In this document: positions 3,854 through 6,376 of the stretch, piece after piece
How positions within the stretch are numbered: position 1 is the first letter of the stretch
Layout of the letters: every line of letters begins with the position of its first letter
DNA from: BS750m-G62 sp964577175
GTDB taxonomy: Bacteria > Planctomycetota > Phycisphaerae > FEN-1346
Direction of reading: 5' to 3'
Length of the DNA stretch: 6,376 nucleotides
Assembly (NCBI GenBank): GCA_964577175.1
Contig: CAZNYC010000185.1
Coordinates: 1-6,376, forward strand
Program-made: the position numbers and the translations under genes
The notes under the pieces: generated by a model
What the model saw: only the letters and a program-made list of their open reading frames with translations
Told to the model about the DNA's origin: nothing
Databases searched by the model: none

Positions 3854-6361
3854 ATGATCCTTGCCGAGGGCACAACCCGGCTCGTCTTCCACGCCGAAGG
3901 CCTCGCCGCCACGGGCCTGGTGACCGCCCTGGTGGGGGCGGCGGCGTTCGTCGTGGTGCTCGTGCACGGCTTCATCCGGGCGGGGGAGCGGCCGGCACGC
4001 GAGGGCGACGCCCCGGGCCCCGCCGTCGACCCGATCCTGCCGATGTGGCAGATCCTGGCCGGCCTGGGCCTGGCGGCCCTGCTGGCGCTGATGGCCTGGT
4101 TGGCCATCGGCACCGAGGACTGGGCTACGCACCTGGCGCTGATGGCAATCCTTGCGATGGCCTGCGGCGTGTGGGTCCTCTTCTTCTACCTGCGGGTCTT
4201 CCGCTGGCTGGGGCGGGCGCCGATGGCAGCCCTGCTGGCGATGCGGATCGCGGCCATCCTGCTCCTGGTGCTCCTCATCTTCAAGCCGGTCCTCAGTTTC
4301 GAGGAAACGCTGGAGCATCGGACGGACCTGCACGTCCTCGTGGACGCCTCCCGCTCGATGTCCGTCAGCGATTACCCCGACTCGCCGCACCGCATGAGCC
4401 TGGCCGTCCGGCAGGTGGAGCAGTACCTCGGTCGCCTGGAGCGGGCGTTCCGCGTCCATCTCCATTGGTTCGACACGAAGGCCCACGAGGCCGAGCCGGG
4501 CGCCTGGCCCGATCCCAAGGGCGAGGCCACCAACCTCGCCCGCGCCGTCCAGGACGTGCTGGCGGCGGCGCGGCGGATCGACCTCTCGGCCCTCATCGTG
4601 ATGAGCGACGGGATCCACAACGCGGGCGGCGACCCCGCCAAGACGATCGCCGACCTCGGGCCCCCGCCCGTTTACACCGTGGGCGTCGGGACGGACCTCT
4701 CCGCCCAGAGCGGGTACCAGGACATCAGCATCGCCGGCGTCCGCGCCCCGGAGGAGGCGACCGTCAACAACGTGGCCCGCATGACCGTGGACGTCGAGGC
4801 GGTGGGCCTGGCGGACCGCAGCGTCCAGGTGGAACTCCGGGAGAAGGGCAAACCCCTCGCCCAGGCCCCGCTGCGGCTGGACGGCCGGCCGGGGCCCCAG
4901 GCCGTGACCCTGAACTTCACGCCGGAGGACCTCGGCCGGCACGCCTATACGGTCCGCGTGCGGCCGGACCCCGCCGAGCGGCGCGACGAGAACAACGAGC
5001 GGCAGGTGCACGTGTTGGTGACGGACCCGAAAATCCGCGTCCTCTACGTCGAGGGCGTCGTCCGGCCCGAGTACAAGCCCCTGAAGAGCGCCCTGGAGAC
5101 CGACCCGAACGTCGAGTTGCTCGCCCTGGTGCAGGTGAAACGGGGCGAGTTCCTCCAGTCCGGCAGCATGCAGGGCGTCGCGCTCTCCGGGCCCCCGCAG
5201 ACCCTCCAGGACATGCGCCGCTTCGACGTCTTCCTCGTCGGCGACCTGCACCGCAGTTACTTCTCCGGCGAGCAGATGGAGAACCTGCGGCAAGTCGTCG
5301 AGGAAGGCCGCGGGTTCCTCATGCTCGGCGGGTACAACAGTTTCGGCCCCGGCGGGTACGCCGGGACGCCCATCGAGCGGATGCTGCCCGTGGAGGTGGG
5401 CCCGCCCGGCATCGGCCAGGAGACCACCCCGTTCGTCCTGAAACTCACGCCCGAGGGCGCCAACCACGCCATCTTCCACGGCACGGCCGACTTCTTCCAA
5501 TACCGGGGCGACACGCCCCGCCGGACCCTGCCCCTGCTGAAGGGGTGCAACAACCTCCTGCGCGCCAAGCCGGGGGCGAGTGTGTTGGCGGTCCATCCGG
5601 AACGGGCCAACCCCCACGGGCCGCTCGTCGTCCTGGCGGTCCAGCCGTACGGCGAGGGCCGGACCGCCGCCTTCGCCGCCGACACCACCTACCAGTGGTA
5701 CCTGCCGCTGCGGGCGATGGGGGCCGAGTCGCCCTACATCAAGTTCTGGAGCCAGATGGTCCGGTGGCTCGCGAACAAAGAGGTCAAGGAACACGCCGAC
5801 GAACCGGGCGTGGACCTCCTCGTCCGCAAACCGTTCTACGAGCCGGGCGAGGCCGTCGTCGTCCGGGCCAAGGTCCGGGCCGAGGAAGGACGGGCCACCA
5901 ACTTCGCCGAGACGAGCGGCGCGCTGGAAGGCCCGGGGGCGGACGAAACGCAGAGCCTCTCGCTCTCGCTCGTCGCCGGCGCGGTGGGCGTGTACCAGGC
6001 GGACCTCGGGGCCCTGGACCCCGGCGACTACACGGTTCGCGTCAAGGCGACGAAGGACGGGACGACGCTCGGCGAGGACGAGGCCCGGTTCAGCGTGGGC
6101 CGGCCGAACCAGGAGTTCGACCGGCTGAGCATCGACCGGGCCCTGCTGAAGGCCGTCGCCCAACAGACCGGCGGGGCGTACTACGAGCCGGCCGCCTTCG
6201 GCGACCTCGTCGCCGGGCTCCGCGGGCGGACGGTGACCGAGGACATCCACCGCGAGTTCGGCATCCAGACCGTGCCGGGCCTGTTCGCCGTCCTGTTCGG
6301 CCTGTTCCTCGCGCTCGTGACGGGTGAGTGGCTGCTCAGGAAGTATTATCAATTAGTTTGA
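3854..6361 (+). CDS. Large membrane-anchored VWA and glutamine-amidotransferase-like protein
   Basis: This 835-residue protein has membrane segments at about 19-40, 64-86, 92-116 and 123-146, and one at the C-terminus (803-824). A von Willebrand A domain (157-280) has a complete MIDAS: DASRS with Asp164, Ser166 and Ser168, then Thr226 and Asp252. An Ig/CARDB-like domain follows (285-390), then a flavodoxin-like glutamine-amidotransferase-type domain (394-515) containing LGGYNSFGPGGY (491-502), and a second beta domain (650-748). The only cysteines are 104 and 565, so the amidotransferase-like fold has no catalytic cysteine and is probably a binding domain. Such proteins are typical of Planctomycetota and often sit near MoxR, DUF58 and BatA genes; none is visible here. 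The start is the first ATG after an in-frame stop (3812-3814). It lacks a clear ribosome binding site; TATAAC at 3810-3815 could be a -10. The function is probably envelope-associated binding or assembly. Confidence 0.92.
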   Translation: MILAEGTTRLVFHAEGLAATGLVTALVGAAAFVVVLVHGFIRAGERPAREGDAPGPAVDPILPMWQILAGLGLAALLALMAWLAIGTEDWATHLALMAILAMACGVWVLFFYLRVFRWLGRAPMAALLAMRIAAILLLVLLIFKPVLSFEETLEHRTDLHVLVDASRSMSVSDYPDSPHRMSLAVRQVEQYLGRLERAFRVHLHWFDTKAHEAEPGAWPDPKGEATNLARAVQDVLAAARRIDLSALIVMSDGIHNAGGDPAKTIADLGPPPVYTVGVGTDLSAQSGYQDISIAGVRAPEEATVNNVARMTVDVEAVGLADRSVQVELREKGKPLAQAPLRLDGRPGPQAVTLNFTPEDLGRHAYTVRVRPDPAERRDENNERQVHVLVTDPKIRVLYVEGVVRPEYKPLKSALETDPNVELLALVQVKRGEFLQSGSMQGVALSGPPQTLQDMRRFDVFLVGDLHRSYFSGEQMENLRQVVEEGRGFLMLGGYNSFGPGGYAGTPIERMLPVEVGPPGIGQETTPFVLKLTPEGANHAIFHGTADFFQYRGDTPRRTLPLLKGCNNLLRAKPGASVLAVHPERANPHGPLVVLAVQPYGEGRTAAFAADTTYQWYLPLRAMGAESPYIKFWSQMVRWLANKEVKEHADEPGVDLLVRKPFYEPGEAVVVRAKVRAEEGRATNFAETSGALEGPGADETQSLSLSLVAGAVGVYQADLGALDPGDYTVRVKATKDGTTLGEDEARFSVGRPNQEFDRLSIDRALLKAVAQQTGGAYYEPAAFGDLVAGLRGRTVTEDIHREFGIQTVPGLFAVLFGLFLALVTGEWLLRKYYQLV

Positions 6362-6363
6362 CA
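6358..6363 (+). promoter_or_regulatory. Perfect -35 hexamer overlapping the VWA stop codon
   Basis: TTGACA spans the TGA stop of the VWA gene and follows an AT-rich run (from about 6343). A matching -10 would lie at about 6381, beyond the window, so this is only half a promoter. Confidence 0.2.
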
Positions 6364-6376
6364 CGTAGGCCGCGGC

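Noticed and set aside
3676..6327. 883-codon open frame on the plus strand, offset from the VWA frame
   Set aside because: Its translation is rich in Arg, Pro and Gly throughout, typical of an out-of-frame reading of GC-rich coding DNA. It begins inside the terminator hairpin (3653-3684).
3779..6352. 857-codon open frame antisense to the VWA gene
   Set aside because: The plus-strand product has a complete MIDAS and membrane segments. The antisense product is a low-complexity mix without domains.

Overview
The window is very GC-rich, with codons that nearly always end in G or C. It carries three short lipoproteins, a DUF2752 membrane protein and a large VWA/glutamine-amidotransferase-like membrane protein. 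This mix resembles an uncultured Planctomycetota chromosome. A run of exactly 100 N (2814-2913) marks a scaffolded draft or metagenome assembly. The phylum call is inferred from gene content and base composition. No mobile element, CRISPR array, rRNA or tRNA was seen.

Layout: (1) 1-501, minus strand: the N-terminal part of a lipoprotein with an Ig-like beta-sandwich look, running off the left edge. (2) 502-778: a divergent intergenic region with a good sigma70-like promoter pointing right (591-619) and two copies of a short palindrome. (3) 779-2730, plus strand: a DUF2752 membrane protein, a 120-base spacer with two more palindrome copies, then two overlapping lipoprotein genes that are paralogues of each other. 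(4) 2731-2935: a terminator hairpin flanked by inverted arrays of a 7-base repeat; the assembly gap falls inside the right array. (5) 2936-3109, minus strand: a 57-residue zinc-ribbon protein, convergent with the lipoproteins. (6) 3110-3351: an intergenic region with a probable minus-strand promoter and a strong 13-bp hairpin in the leader of the next gene. (7) 3352-3627, plus strand: a 91-residue orphan. (8) 3628-3853: a second heptamer-flanked terminator and a CCCTCACCC-type palindrome. (9) 3854-6361, plus strand: the 835-residue VWA protein, followed by an AT-rich tail containing a perfect TTGACA.

Most of the proteins should sit at the cell envelope: lipoproteins, a three-helix membrane protein, and a VWA protein anchored at both ends. 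Nothing in the window gives a defined pathway. The most unusual material is intergenic. Terminators are wrapped in inverted heptad arrays, two of which begin inside the stop codons of their genes. A separate family of palindromes brackets the DUF2752 gene in two pairs, with centres 50-51 bases apart within each pair.
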